Assembly: GCF_001028665.1 (NCBI RefSeq)
Contig: NZ_CP011503.1
Location: 434,001 to 498,000, forward strand
Direction of reading: 5' to 3'
Length of the DNA: 64,000 nt
Source: Burkholderia pyrrocinia
Lineage (GTDB): Bacteria; Pseudomonadota; Gammaproteobacteria; Burkholderiales; Burkholderiaceae
Made by a program: the position numbers and the translations under genes. Positions 7,564 to 18,883 of the stretch are shown piece after piece. Positions within the stretch are counted from its first letter, which is position 1. Each line of letters begins with the position of its first letter. Below the pieces are notes generated by a model. The model was not told where the DNA came from. It worked only from the letters and a program-made list of their open reading frames with translations, and made no database searches.

Positions 7564-8646
7564 ATGAAGAAAGCTTTGGTCGCGGCCGCGCTGATGGCTG
7601 CTGGGGTGGTAACGGCGCACGCGCAGAGCAGCGTCACGCTGTATGGCCGCCTGGATGCAGGCATCGAGTACATGAACGGCCTGCAAGACGGCCACCGAGT
7701 GCGCGCGGAAAGCGGCGACTGGGGCACCAGCCTGTGGGGCTTGAAGGGTAGCGAAGACATCGGCGGCGGCAACAAGGTCGTGTTCCACCTCGAAGGCGCG
7801 TTCAACACGATGACCGGCGGTCTCGGCACGTCCGGCTCGATCTGGGATCGTTTCGCGACGGTCGGCATCTCGAACGACCGCTACGGTACGCTGCTGTTCG
7901 GTCGCGAACTCGCGATCGCGAACGGCGTGTGGGACTTCGACCCGCTGGGTCAGTCGAGCTGGTCGTCGGCATCGCTCGTGCGCGGCCGCAACTGGAACAA
8001 GACCAGCAACAACGTGTCGTACCAGTCGCCGCAGTTCTACGGCCTCGACTTCTACGGCCAGTTCGCGTTCTCGAACTCCACCAGCTTCAACGGCAACACG
8101 ACGTCCGGCCAGCCGGGCCGTGCAGCCGGCGCGCAGATCACCTACACGAACTCGCTGTTCCAGTTGCGCGGCATCTACGACGAAACGCGCGACAGCAACG
8201 GCCGCTTCTCGGACGTGTTCAACTACTCGCGTGAATACTTCGCGGGCGCGAACGTGTTCCTCGGCCAGTTCAAGCTGCAGGCTGCCTACCAGTCGTCGCA
8301 CGCGGACGGCAGCGGCGGCCCGGCCGTCAACAACGGCATCACCGGCACCCAGCAGGTCTGGGGCGGCGTGACGTGGCAAGCGACGCCGGCGGCAGCGCTG
8401 ATCGCGGCCGTGTATCACGTGAACGCGAACCACGGCGGCGGCAACGCGAACATCTACACGGTCGGCGGTTCGTACAACATCTCGAAGCGCACGCTGTTCG
8501 ACGTGCAGGTCGCGACGGTGCGCAACAGCTCGACGGCCAACTTCAGCCTGAACGCGAACGGCGCCGGCACGGCCGTGTCGACGGGCAACCCGCATCCGGG
8601 CGGCAGCCAGACCGGCGTCTACGCCGGCATCCAGCACCTGTTCTGA
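7564..8646 (+). CDS. Outer membrane porin (OmpC-like, Gram-negative porin family 4)
   Basis: A general diffusion porin of 360 residues, expected to form a trimeric 16-strand beta barrel. The signal peptide MKKALVAAALMAAGVVTAHA is followed by QSSVTLYGRLDAGIEYMNG, the standard first strand of Burkholderia porins. The protein ends YAGIQHLF with the C-terminal Phe recognised by the BAM machinery. Internal landmarks include SLWGLKGSEDIGGGNKVVFHLEGAF and FGRELAIANGVWDFDP (constriction loop area). ATG 7564 is preferred because GGAGG lies about five bases upstream; in-frame ATGs at 7552 and 7561 are less likely. A strong terminator follows 60 bases after the stop. Confidence 0.93.
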   Translation: MKKALVAAALMAAGVVTAHAQSSVTLYGRLDAGIEYMNGLQDGHRVRAESGDWGTSLWGLKGSEDIGGGNKVVFHLEGAFNTMTGGLGTSGSIWDRFATVGISNDRYGTLLFGRELAIANGVWDFDPLGQSSWSSASLVRGRNWNKTSNNVSYQSPQFYGLDFYGQFAFSNSTSFNGNTTSGQPGRAAGAQITYTNSLFQLRGIYDETRDSNGRFSDVFNYSREYFAGANVFLGQFKLQAAYQSSHADGSGGPAVNNGITGTQQVWGGVTWQATPAAALIAAVYHVNANHGGGNANIYTVGGSYNISKRTLFDVQVATVRNSSTANFSLNANGAGTAVSTGNPHPGGSQTGVYAGIQHLF

Positions 8647-8707
8647 TCAGGCGCCGTCCAAAGAACGATTCGGCAACACTTTCCACGCTGCTGCGAGAGG
8701 CGCGTAT

Positions 8708-8743
8708 CGGTGCGGTACCCTACCGGGTATCGCACCGTTTTTT
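8708..8743 (+). terminator. Rho-independent terminator of the porin gene
   Basis: A 13-bp stem (8708-8720 with 8725-8737, one G-U wobble) and a TACC loop are followed by six T. It is a textbook terminator for the highly expressed porin transcript. Confidence 0.92.
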
Positions 8744-8815
8744 ATTGGCGGGCCGGCTTGGGGCCTGTTCACGCCAATGACGGGCCCTGACGCGGCCCAC
8801 CGATGCATACGGCGC

Positions 8816-10926
<2,111 letters not shown>

Positions 10927-11034
10927 GACGGGGTCGGCGCAGCCCGGCGGCGCGCCCTGAACGGCTGACGAAATCGTCCCGGTGCGGGCCACGGCGGCAC
11001 GCATCCGGCAACATCCAACGGTACGGATTCACGC

Positions 11035-12213
11035 TTGAAACACGAACGCATCGATTATCGCACGGGCATCCTGTCGTCCCCCGCGGAGGTGCCGGCCGAC
11101 GAATGGAACGCGCTGCTCGCGCGCGACGCGCAGCCGACGCCGTTCCTGCGCCACGAATTCCTCGACGCGCTGCATGTCGCGCGCTGCGCGGTCGACGATA
11201 CCGGCTGGTCGCCGCACTTCGTCACGCTGACCGATGCGGGCACCGGCCGCCTCGTTGCCGCCGCGCCCGTCTACGCGAAGCAGCATTCGTACGGCGAATA
11301 CGTGTTCGACTGGGCATGGGCCGACGCGTACCAGCGCAACGACCTGCCCTACTACCCGAAGCTGCTGTGCGCGGTGCCGTTCACGCCGGTGCAGGGCACG
11401 CGCCTGCTCGCGGCCGACGACGACGCGCGCCGCCGGCTCGCGGCCACGCTGCTCGCATTCGCCGAGCAGAGCGACGTGTCGTCGCTGCACGTGCTGTTTC
11501 CGACCGGCGACGAAGCGCGGCTGCTCGAATCGATGGGGATGATGCTGCGCGAAGGCGTGCAGTTTCACTGGCTCAACGACGGCTACCGCCACTTCGACGA
11601 TTTCCTCGCCACGCTCGAGCAGAAGAAGCGCAAGAACATCCGCGCGGAGCGGCGCAAGGTGCACGATGCGGGCGTGACGTTCAGGCGGCTCACCGGTGAC
11701 CAGATCACCGACGCCGACTGGCGCTTCTTCTCGCGCTGCTATCGGCAGACCTACCGCGAACACTTTTCGAGCCCGTACCTGAACCTCGAGTTCTTCCGCA
11801 CGATCGGCGCGACGATGCCCGAGAACCTGCTGCTCGTGATCGCGGAAGCCGACGGCAAACCGATCGCGAGTGCGCTCGCCGTCTACCGGCGCGGCGAGCA
11901 CGGCGGCGGCACGCTGTACGGCCGCTACTGGGGCGCGCTCGAGCACGTGCCCTGCCTGCATTTCGAAACGGCCTACTACCAGTTGCTCGAATTCTGCATC
12001 GAGGCCGGGCTCGACACGTTCGAAGGCGGCGCGCAAGGCGAGCACAAGCTCGCGCGCGGCTTCCTGCCGACCGTCACGCACTCCGCGCACTGGCTCGCGC
12101 ACCCGGCGTTCTCGGATGCGGTCGCGCGCTTTCTCGAACGCGAGACCGAGCATATCCACGCGTACGTCGACGAACTGCGCGAACACGATCCGTTCCGGCG
12201 CGGCACCGAGTAG
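11035..12213 (+). CDS. COG3146/DUF482 GNAT-like acyltransferase
   Basis: The 392-residue protein belongs to the family formerly called DUF482, relatives of the FemAB/GNAT aminoacyl-transfer fold. Hallmarks include TPFLRHEFLDALH, YGEYVFDWAWADAYQRN, YPKLLCAVPFTPVQGTRLL, LLEQKKRKNIRAERRKV, and GGTLYGRYWGALEHVPCLHFETAYYQLLEFCIEAGLDTFEGGAQGEHKLARGF. No signal peptide is visible, so it is cytoplasmic. The likely start is TTG 11035 (KHERIDYRTGILS); no good ATG exists in the N-terminal region, so the exact start is uncertain. It diverges from nadE. The substrate is unknown. Confidence 0.85.
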   Translation: MKHERIDYRTGILSSPAEVPADEWNALLARDAQPTPFLRHEFLDALHVARCAVDDTGWSPHFVTLTDAGTGRLVAAAPVYAKQHSYGEYVFDWAWADAYQRNDLPYYPKLLCAVPFTPVQGTRLLAADDDARRRLAATLLAFAEQSDVSSLHVLFPTGDEARLLESMGMMLREGVQFHWLNDGYRHFDDFLATLEQKKRKNIRAERRKVHDAGVTFRRLTGDQITDADWRFFSRCYRQTYREHFSSPYLNLEFFRTIGATMPENLLLVIAEADGKPIASALAVYRRGEHGGGTLYGRYWGALEHVPCLHFETAYYQLLEFCIEAGLDTFEGGAQGEHKLARGFLPTVTHSAHWLAHPAFSDAVARFLERETEHIHAYVDELREHDPFRRGTE

Positions 12214-12309
12214 CGCGAGACGGCACGTGCGCCGGCCCGCATCGGGCGAATTCGGCGCCGGGCCGGCCGGGGCGCCGCCCCGGGCCTGCCCGGCGCATGA
12301 CGCGGCCGG

Positions 12310-14568
12310 TCAGCGCGCCGCGAGCGACACCGCCTGCGACAGCGCCTGCGGATCGCGCGACGACGCGGCAGCCGTGAGCGTATAGCTGCCCGCACTCACC
12401 CGCCATGCATGCGTGTTCACATCCCAGGTCGCGAAACGCTGCGACGGAATCGCAATGCTGACTGCGCGCGACTCGCCCGGCTGCAGCGCGACCTTCGCCC
12501 AGCCGACGAGCCGCTTCGGCGGTTCGCCGAGCGATGCGGGCAGCGCCGCGTAGATCTGCACCGTGTGCACGCCGGCCCGCGCGCCCGTGTTCGCCACCGT
12601 CACGCCAACCGTCACGTTGCCCGATCCGTCGGCCCGCGCGGCCATCCCGGAAAGCGCATATGTCGTGTACGACAACCCATAGCCGAACGGGAACAGCGGC
12701 TCGATCGCCTTCGCGTCGAACCAGCGGTAGCCGTACGCGAGCCCTTCCGCATAGACCGATTGCTGGCTCGCCGGGTCGATCGCCTGTTGCGGCAGGTCGG
12801 CCTCCTGCTTCGGGAACGTCAGCGGCAGCCGGCCCGACGGGTTCGCGTCGCCGAACAGCAGGTCCGCGATCGCCTGGCCGCCCTGCACGCCCGGATACCA
12901 CGCGTCGAGCACGCCGTGCACGTTCGCGAGCCACGGCATCAGCACGGGGCTGCCGTTCTCGAGCACGACGATCGTGCGCTTCGCCTTCGCCGCGACCGCG
13001 GCGATCAGCGCGTTCTGGTCGTACTGCTGGTTGTACGGATCGGCCTTCGCATCGGGCAGCGACAGGCTCGCCAGGTCGAGCCCTTCCGTCTGCCACTGCG
13101 TCGCGAACACGATCGCGACATCGGCCTGCGCGGCCACGGTCGCGGCGGCGTTCGCGTCGGTCCCGTCGAGATAGCTGACCGATGCGTTCGGCGCCTTCGC
13201 GCGAATCGCCGCGAGCGGCGCGGACTTGTACCAGGTCGCGCAGCCGCCGAACAGCGTGTCGGCCGGCTGCTGGCAGGTCGTCACTGCATTGCCGTCGATC
13301 GCCGGCACCGCGCCCGAGCCGCCGCCCGACAGCACGCCCGCATCCGCATGCCCACCGATCACGACGACCGATTTGAGCGCACCGGCCGCCAGCGGCAGCA
13401 CGGGCTGCGCATCGCCGGGCGCGGCCGCGTTCTTCAGCAGCACCGCAGATTGCCGTGCGATCGCGAGCGCATCGGCGTTGCCGGCAGCTTCGTCGATCGC
13501 ACCGCCCGCCTTCGGCGGCGCGTCCATCACGCCGATGCGGATCAGCGTGCGCAGCTTGCGCTGCACCATGTCGTTCAGCCGCGCGACCGACACGCTGCCG
13601 GCCTGCAGCGCCGCACGCAGCTTCGTATTGAAGTAGGAACCGAGCGGCGCGTTGCCGTCGTCGGCCGCGCCCGGCTGTTCCTCGTCGAGCCCCGCCTGCA
13701 TGGCCGCGACCGTCGAATGCGTCGCGCCCCAGTCCGACTGCACGACGCCCTTGAAGCCCCACTCGTTCTTTAGCACCGTCGTCAGCAGATACGGGTTCTC
13801 GCACGCATACACGCCGTTCAGCTTGTTGTACGAGCACATCACGTTGCCCGGCTGGCCGCCCTTCACGCCGATCTCGAACGCGAGCAGTTCGGCCTCGCGC
13901 ATGGTCCGTTCGTCGACGACCGAATCGATCGTCATCCGGTTGGTTTCCTGGTCGTTGAACGCGAAATGCTTGATCGTCGCGATCACCTTCTGCGCCTGCG
14001 TCGCGTTCGTGCGCGCGGCGCTCAGCGTGCCCGCGAGCACCGGATCCTCGCCCATGTACTCGAACGTGCGGCCGTTGCGCGGTTCGCGCGCGAGGTTCAC
14101 GCCGCCGCCGAGCCCTTCCGCGAAACCGAGCGCGCGCAATTCGAGCGCGATGCGCGTGCCGTAGGTGCCCGCGAGCGCCGGGTCCCACGTTGCCGCGAGT
14201 GCGACCGGTGCGGGCAGCGCGGTCACGCGCGCGTTCTTGACGTTCACGCCGCCCGCCGAATCCGCGCTGCTGACGCCCGGAATGCCGAGCCGCGGCACGC
14301 CCGGGATGTAGCTCGCGCCGTTCAGCGCGTCGGCCGGAAACGGGCCGCCCAGGTCGAGCGCGGGCATGCCCGTACCGTGCACGAGCTGCAGCTTTTCGTC
14401 GGTCGTCAGTTGCGCGACGAGCGTGGCCGCGCGCTGGTCGGCTGCGGCATCGGGGTCGGCCGGCGCGACCGGGCCCGCGTGAATGTCGTCGCCGCCGCAC
14501 GACGCGAGCAGCACCGTGAGCGCGCACGCGGACGCAATTGTCGAACACCGGAACAGCGAAGTTTTCAT
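12310..14568 (-). CDS. Glycoside hydrolase family 3 beta-glucosidase, lipoprotein
   Basis: This 752-residue GH3 enzyme probably cleaves terminal beta-glucosyl (or related) residues of oligosaccharides. It starts MKTSLFRCSTIASACALTVL with a lipobox LLAS-Cys, so it should be a lipid-anchored periplasmic protein. The GH3 N-terminal barrel shows KHFAFNDQETNR, GNVMCSYNKLNGVYACENPYLLTTVLKNEWGF and the nucleophile Asp in VVQSDWGATHS. The alpha/beta sandwich domain and a C-terminal fibronectin III-like domain (YGLSYTTYAL onward) are both complete. An AGGAGGATCA site precedes ATG 14568. The divergent AraC-type gene is a likely regulator. Real substrate unknown. Confidence 0.92.
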   Translation of the reverse strand: MKTSLFRCSTIASACALTVLLASCGGDDIHAGPVAPADPDAAADQRAATLVAQLTTDEKLQLVHGTGMPALDLGGPFPADALNGASYIPGVPRLGIPGVSSADSAGGVNVKNARVTALPAPVALAATWDPALAGTYGTRIALELRALGFAEGLGGGVNLAREPRNGRTFEYMGEDPVLAGTLSAARTNATQAQKVIATIKHFAFNDQETNRMTIDSVVDERTMREAELLAFEIGVKGGQPGNVMCSYNKLNGVYACENPYLLTTVLKNEWGFKGVVQSDWGATHSTVAAMQAGLDEEQPGAADDGNAPLGSYFNTKLRAALQAGSVSVARLNDMVQRKLRTLIRIGVMDAPPKAGGAIDEAAGNADALAIARQSAVLLKNAAAPGDAQPVLPLAAGALKSVVVIGGHADAGVLSGGGSGAVPAIDGNAVTTCQQPADTLFGGCATWYKSAPLAAIRAKAPNASVSYLDGTDANAAATVAAQADVAIVFATQWQTEGLDLASLSLPDAKADPYNQQYDQNALIAAVAAKAKRTIVVLENGSPVLMPWLANVHGVLDAWYPGVQGGQAIADLLFGDANPSGRLPLTFPKQEADLPQQAIDPASQQSVYAEGLAYGYRWFDAKAIEPLFPFGYGLSYTTYALSGMAARADGSGNVTVGVTVANTGARAGVHTVQIYAALPASLGEPPKRLVGWAKVALQPGESRAVSIAIPSQRFATWDVNTHAWRVSAGSYTLTAAASSRDPQALSQAVSLAAR

Positions 14569-14719
14569 TGATCCTCCTGAATCGATCTGTTGTACTGGTC
14601 GCCACACTCCAGCGTCCGAGTCTAAAAATCGACCGGTCACCACGCTTGACCGGCAGGAGCATGCGTTGACCTCTCGCAGCGGGGACAAACCCGAACGACA
14701 TGACGACAGGGAGACAGAC

Positions 14720-15754
14720 ATGGAGTTGCGACAGAAATCGGTATCCGTCCGGATCTACCGCTGGCTGTGCGAAGACGCGCGCGCGAACGGCATCGACATC
14801 GCGCCGCTCTACGAGACGCTCGGCATCGGGCCGGCCGAGCTCGCCGACGACACGCGCCGCATCGCGGGCGACCAGCACGTCGCCGCGATGCGGCTGACGA
14901 GCGCGTGGCCACTGTCCTGGCACCGCTCGCCGCCGCAGGCCGTGCCGTGGCTGGTGCCGTTCCCCGAGCTCGCGGGCGTCACGTGCAACGCGCCGACGCT
15001 GCGCGACGCGCTGCACGCTTACCTGCACTATCGCGAGCTGATCGGCAACGTCGACTGGGTCTTCGCGCACGAGAACGGCGATGCGATCGCGCTCGAATAC
15101 GTGAACGAAGGAGACGGCCTGCACGCGGGCAGCGCGCTCGCGAACCTCGCGATCCTCGCGGCGCTCGCTCGCCTGTACGATCCGCACGTGCGCGTCGACG
15201 ACGCCGAATTTGCCGGCCGTGCGTTCGCGCCCGCGGCCGCGCTGCGCGACATGCTCGGCGCGCCGGTGTCGTTCGATGCCGCGCACAACCGCATCGTGCT
15301 GCGCTCCGCGCACTTCGACACGCCGTTCGAGCGCTACAACGCGCCGCTCGCCGGCATCCAGCGCCACGCGGCCGACGCCGCGCGCGACCGGGTTCGCGTG
15401 CGCTCGACATTCGGCTCGTCCGTCGAGCAATGCGTGCGCGACTGGCTGCGTACCTCCGACGATGCCGACGTGCCGACCGACACGCTGATGCAGTACGTGT
15501 GCACACGCTTCGCGATGTCGCGCTGGACGCTGCGCCGGCGGCTGCATCGCGAAGCGGTCGGCTTTCACGCGCTCGTCGCGCAGGCGCGGCTCGGCGAGGC
15601 GCGCGACCTGCTGCTGAATACGCAGTTGCCGATCGGCGAGATCGGCGTGCGGGTCGGCTTCCGTTCGACGAGCGCGTTCACGCGCTTCTTCACGCGCGAA
15701 CTCGGCGCGGCGCCGAGCCGCTTTCGCGACGGGCACGGTGATGGACTGCGATGA
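14720..15754 (+). CDS. AraC-family transcriptional regulator with Arabinose_bd-type N domain
   Basis: The 344-residue protein has an N-terminal region of the OruR/MmsR-like AraC class (residues about 15-200, RIYRWLCEDARANGIDIAPLYETLGIG) and a C-terminal double helix-turn-helix (MQYVCTRFAMSRWTLRRRLHREAVGFHALVAQARLGEARDLLLNTQLPIGEIGVRVGFRSTSAFTRFFTRELGAAPSRFR). The final helix block is the standard AraC signature. ATG 14720 follows GGGAGACAGAC. It diverges from the GH3 gene with only 150 bp between start codons, so local control of that gene is the simplest guess. No effector can be inferred. Confidence 0.88.
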   Translation: MELRQKSVSVRIYRWLCEDARANGIDIAPLYETLGIGPAELADDTRRIAGDQHVAAMRLTSAWPLSWHRSPPQAVPWLVPFPELAGVTCNAPTLRDALHAYLHYRELIGNVDWVFAHENGDAIALEYVNEGDGLHAGSALANLAILAALARLYDPHVRVDDAEFAGRAFAPAAALRDMLGAPVSFDAAHNRIVLRSAHFDTPFERYNAPLAGIQRHAADAARDRVRVRSTFGSSVEQCVRDWLRTSDDADVPTDTLMQYVCTRFAMSRWTLRRRLHREAVGFHALVAQARLGEARDLLLNTQLPIGEIGVRVGFRSTSAFTRFFTRELGAAPSRFRDGHGDGLR

Positions 15755-15803
15755 CGCCCGGCTTTTCTGAGACACTGGCGGCTTCGCATCCCGCCGCCCT
15801 GCC

Positions 15804-16598
15804 ATGTCCTGGTTTCTGTATCTGATCGAATGCGCCGACGACAGCGTCTACACGGGCATCACCACCGACGTTGCCGCGCGCTTCGACGAACACGCGGCCG
15901 GCAAGGGCGCGCGCTACACGCGCTCGCGCAAGCCGCGCGCGGTGCTCGCGTCGTTTCCGCTGCCCGACCGGTCGAGCGCGTCGCGCGCCGAATACTGGGT
16001 GAAGCGGCTCACGCCCGCGCAGAAGCGTGAGCTGGCGGCAGGGTTGCTGACGCTGGAATCGGTGCTGCCGGCGGGGGTGACGGTCGACGGGAGCGGCGAG
16101 GTTGCCGGGTTGAAGGCGGGTGCGCGCGGGCGGAAGAAGGTGAAGGCAAAGGCGGAGAACGTCGATAGCGCGACGAAGATGGCTGAAATGGAGCAGCCTG
16201 CTGCGAAGACCGAGAAAGCCGAGAAAGCCGAGCCGGTCGCGAAGCGCGCGAAGACCGGCGGCAATGCGGTCGTAAAAAAGACCTCGTCGCGCGGCACGCC
16301 GCCAAAAAAAGACCAACAGGCCGCGCCCCCGTCGTCGAAAAGAAAAGCGTTGGCGGCCAGCAGCAAGCCGGTCACGAACGGACGCGACGCCCTCGCACCC
16401 GCACCGGCTCGCCGCCGTCCGTCGGCCGCGAAATCCACCGAGGCCACTGAGGCCACCGAAGCCACCGAAATCTCCGTCGTCCCACGCCGCGCCAAACGCG
16501 CGAAGGACACACCGACCACCACTACGCCGCCCGCGCCCGCATCCCCTTCCGCAAGCAAGAAAACCGCGCGCGCAAAACAAAACCGCGCGGCCTCCTGA
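15804..16598 (+). CDS. GIY-YIG endonuclease-like protein with long histone H1-like tail
   Basis: Residues 1-85 form a GIY-YIG domain of the small single-domain (YhbQ/UPF0213-like) type: FLYLIECADDSVYTGITTDVAARFDEHAAGKGARYTRSRKPRAVLASF, with the metal-binding Glu in SRAEYWVKRLTPAQKREL. The remaining about 180 residues are low complexity, very rich in Lys, Ala, Pro and Thr, with runs like EKAEKAE, four EAT-type repeats (16436-16470) and many KK/KR clusters. This resembles the C-terminal tails of eukaryotic H1 and bacterial H1-like proteins and probably binds DNA or RNA non-specifically. The usual family length is about 90-100 residues, so the tail is an addition. A terminator overlaps the stop codon. 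Confidence 0.82.
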   Translation: MSWFLYLIECADDSVYTGITTDVAARFDEHAAGKGARYTRSRKPRAVLASFPLPDRSSASRAEYWVKRLTPAQKRELAAGLLTLESVLPAGVTVDGSGEVAGLKAGARGRKKVKAKAENVDSATKMAEMEQPAAKTEKAEKAEPVAKRAKTGGNAVVKKTSSRGTPPKKDQQAAPPSSKRKALAASSKPVTNGRDALAPAPARRRPSAAKSTEATEATEATEISVVPRRAKRAKDTPTTTTPPAPASPSASKKTARAKQNRAAS

Positions 16599-16621
16599 GG
16601 AGACACGCGCGGTTTGCGTTT
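16580..16621. terminator. Terminator overlapping the GIY-YIG gene stop codon
   Basis: AAACCGCGCG (16580-16589) pairs with CGCGCGGTTT (16606-16615); the stop codon TGA (16596-16598) lies in the loop. T-rich sequence follows on the plus strand (GCGTTT), and the left flank AAAACAAAA supplies a T-run on the minus strand, so it may also terminate ppa from the other side. Confidence 0.7.
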
Positions 16622-16653
16622 CACACGAACCGGCCGTCGGGCCGGCGCGCCGC

Positions 16654-17181
16654 TTACTTCTTGTAGTTCGCGGCGCCGTCGGTGATTTCCTTGTGCGCGG
16701 CTTCGATGCCGGCCCAGCCTTCGACCTTCACCCACTTGCCCTTCTCGAGCGCCTTGTATTGCTCGAAGAAGTGCTTGATCTGATCCTTCAGGTACTCGGG
16801 CACGTCGTCGATCGACTTCAGGTTCGCCGTCATCGGGCAGATCTTGTCGTGCGGCACCGCGACCAGCTTCGCGTCGACGCCCGACTCGTCGGTCATCTGC
16901 AGCATGCCGAGCACGCGCGAACGCACGATCGAGCCGGCCAGCAGCGGGAACGGCGTGATCACCAGCACGTCGACCGGATCGCCGTCGCCCGACAGCGTCT
17001 GCGGGATGTAGCCGTAGTTCACCGGATAGCGCATGCCCGTGCCGATGAAGCGGTCGACGACGAGGAGGCCCAGCTCCTTGTCCGCCTCGTACTTCACCGG
17101 ATCGCTTTGCGCGGGAATCTCGATGATCACGTTGAAATCTTGCGGCAGGTCCTTGCCGGCCGGAACATGATTGAAGCTCAT
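16654..17181 (-). CDS. ppa: Inorganic pyrophosphatase
   Basis: The 175-residue soluble family I pyrophosphatase hydrolyses PPi from biosynthetic reactions. Length equals that of the E. coli enzyme. Signature segments include [57 protein letters not shown] (the metal-binding Asp cluster) and the later [34 protein letters not shown] 17181 starts [17 protein letters not shown] perfect TATAAT box on the minus strand at 17272-17267 gives an untranslated leader of roughly 80 bases. Confidence 0.97.
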   Translation of the reverse strand: MSFNHVPAGKDLPQDFNVIIEIPAQSDPVKYEADKELGLLVVDRFIGTGMRYPVNYGYIPQTLSGDGDPVDVLVITPFPLLAGSIVRSRVLGMLQMTDESGVDAKLVAVPHDKICPMTANLKSIDDVPEYLKDQIKHFFEQYKALEKGKWVKVEGWAGIEAAHKEITDGAANYKK

Positions 17182-17266
17182 GAGCGTTCTCTGTAGGTCG
17201 ATGGGAATTCGGGACAGGGCGCCGCGGCCGATGCACCGCCGCAGGCGTCCCTCAACGGAATGCGCC

Positions 17267-17272
17267 ATTATA
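17267..17272 (-). promoter_or_regulatory. Predicted -10 box of the ppa promoter
   Basis: On the minus strand this reads TATAAT, a perfect consensus -10 hexamer, about 85 bases before the ppa start. No good -35 hexamer is seen at 16-18 bases, which may mean an extended -10 (the preceding bases read GGC) or an activator. Confidence 0.55.
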
Positions 17273-17353
17273 GCCAATCGACCGGTGGCGTCCGGATGAC
17301 GATCGGCGCGATAATCGTTCCGGATGTCCGGCCGTCGAACGACAGGAGCAGGC

Positions 17354-18793
17354 ATGGAAGAGGCGAAGCATTTCATCGCGGGCGAATGGACGTTGCCCGC
17401 GCAACTGGAAACGATCGCGGTCGTCGATCCGTCCGACGGCCAGCCGTTCGCGACGATCGCGCGCGGCACCGCGCCCGACATCGAGCGCGCGGTCGCCGCG
17501 GCCCGCGACGCATTCGCGGGTGCATGGGGCGCCGCGAGCGCCGCCGAGCGCGGCCGCGTGCTGATGCGGCTGTCGGCACGCGTGGCCGATTCCATCGAGG
17601 AACTCGCGGCGATCGAGGCGCGCGACACCGGCAAGCCGCTGAAGCAGGCACGCGCCGACGCCGCCGCGCTCGCGCGCTACTTCGAGTTCTACGCGGGCGC
17701 CGCCGACAAGCTGCACGGCGAAACCCTCCCCTATCAGGCCGGCTATACGGTGCTGACGGTGCGCGAGCCGCACGGCGTCACGGGCCACATCGTGCCGTGG
17801 AACTACCCGATGCAGATCTTCGGGCGCAGCGTCGGAGCGGCGCTCGCGGCCGGCAACGCGTGCGTCGTCAAGCCGGCCGAGGACGCGTGCCTGTCCGTGC
17901 TGCGCGTCGCCGAGCTGGCCGCCGAAGCCGGGCTGCCGGCCGGCGCGCTCAACATCGTCACCGGCTACGGCCATGAAGCCGGCGCCGCGCTCGCGCGCCA
18001 TCCGGGCATCGACCACATCTCGTTTACGGGTTCGCCGGCCACCGGCAAGCTGGTCACGCAGATGGCCGCCGAGAACCACGTGCCCGTCACGCTCGAACTC
18101 GGCGGCAAGTCGCCGCAGATCGTGTTCGCCGATGCCGATCTCGAAGCCGCGCTGCCCGTGCTCGTGTCGGCGATCGTGCAGAACGGCGGGCAGACCTGCT
18201 CGGCCGGCAGTCGCGTGCTGATCGAGCGCACGGTCTACGAGGCGCTCGTCGAGCGCCTCGCCACCGCGTTCAACGGGCTGCGCGTCGGCCCGAGCCGCGC
18301 CGACCTCGACTGCGGCCCGCTGATCAACGCGAAGCAGCAGCAGCGCGTGTGGGATTTCCTGTCCGACGCGCAGCACGACGGCATTCCGATGGCCGCGCAC
18401 GGGCAGGTCGTCGCCGACGCGCCCGAAAGCGGCTTCTACCAGGCGCCCGCGTTGTTGCGCGACGTGCCGCCGTCGCACCGGCTCGCGCAGGAGGAAGTGT
18501 TCGGCCCCGTGCTCGCCGCGATGCGCTTCGTCGATGAAGACGAAGCCGTCGCGCTTGCGAACGGCACGCCGTACGGCCTCGTCGCGGGTATCTGGACGCG
18601 CGACGGCGCGCGCCAGATGCGTCTCGCGCGGCGCCTGCGCGCGGGCCAGGTATTCATCAACAACTATGGCGCGGGCGGCGGCGTCGAACTGCCGTTCGGC
18701 GGCGTCGGTCACTCGGGCCATGGCCGCGAAAAAGGCTTCGAGGCGCTGTACGGCTTTACCGCGCTGAAGACGATCGCGATCCGGCACGGCTGA
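17354..18793 (+). CDS. NAD(P)-dependent aldehyde dehydrogenase
   Basis: A 479-residue aldehyde dehydrogenase that oxidises an aldehyde to its acid. The catalytic Cys282 lies in [11 protein letters not shown] and the general base Glu248 in [13 protein letters not shown]. The cofactor loop [13 protein letters not shown] and the C-terminal [24 protein letters not shown] are normal. ATG 17354 is preceded by ACAGGAGCAGGC; an upstream in-frame ATG at 17324 is less likely. It is followed by a short-chain dehydrogenase and an MFS permease on the same strand, so it probably belongs to a small catabolic operon. Betaine-aldehyde-like in pattern, but the true substrate is unknown. Confidence 0.93.
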   Translation: MEEAKHFIAGEWTLPAQLETIAVVDPSDGQPFATIARGTAPDIERAVAAARDAFAGAWGAASAAERGRVLMRLSARVADSIEELAAIEARDTGKPLKQARADAAALARYFEFYAGAADKLHGETLPYQAGYTVLTVREPHGVTGHIVPWNYPMQIFGRSVGAALAAGNACVVKPAEDACLSVLRVAELAAEAGLPAGALNIVTGYGHEAGAALARHPGIDHISFTGSPATGKLVTQMAAENHVPVTLELGGKSPQIVFADADLEAALPVLVSAIVQNGGQTCSAGSRVLIERTVYEALVERLATAFNGLRVGPSRADLDCGPLINAKQQQRVWDFLSDAQHDGIPMAAHGQVVADAPESGFYQAPALLRDVPPSHRLAQEEVFGPVLAAMRFVDEDEAVALANGTPYGLVAGIWTRDGARQMRLARRLRAGQVFINNYGAGGGVELPFGGVGHSGHGREKGFEALYGFTALKTIAIRHG

Positions 18794-18883
18794 ACGCGCG
18801 GCGCGCGAAGCGCAGCCGGCAGCGGCCGGCCGCATCGCGCAACGAAACACGACGACTCTCATAACCAGCACAGGAGACACACC

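Noticed and set aside
12074..15805. Open frame of 1243 residues on the minus strand across the GH3 and AraC genes
   Set aside because: It runs across two real genes and both ends are Arg-rich without motifs, so it is a shadow frame.
16436..16470. Short ACC-GAA/GAG-GCC tandem repeat as a possible mobile or CRISPR-like array
   Set aside because: It encodes the EAT repeats of the GIY-YIG protein tail and has no spacers or dyad.
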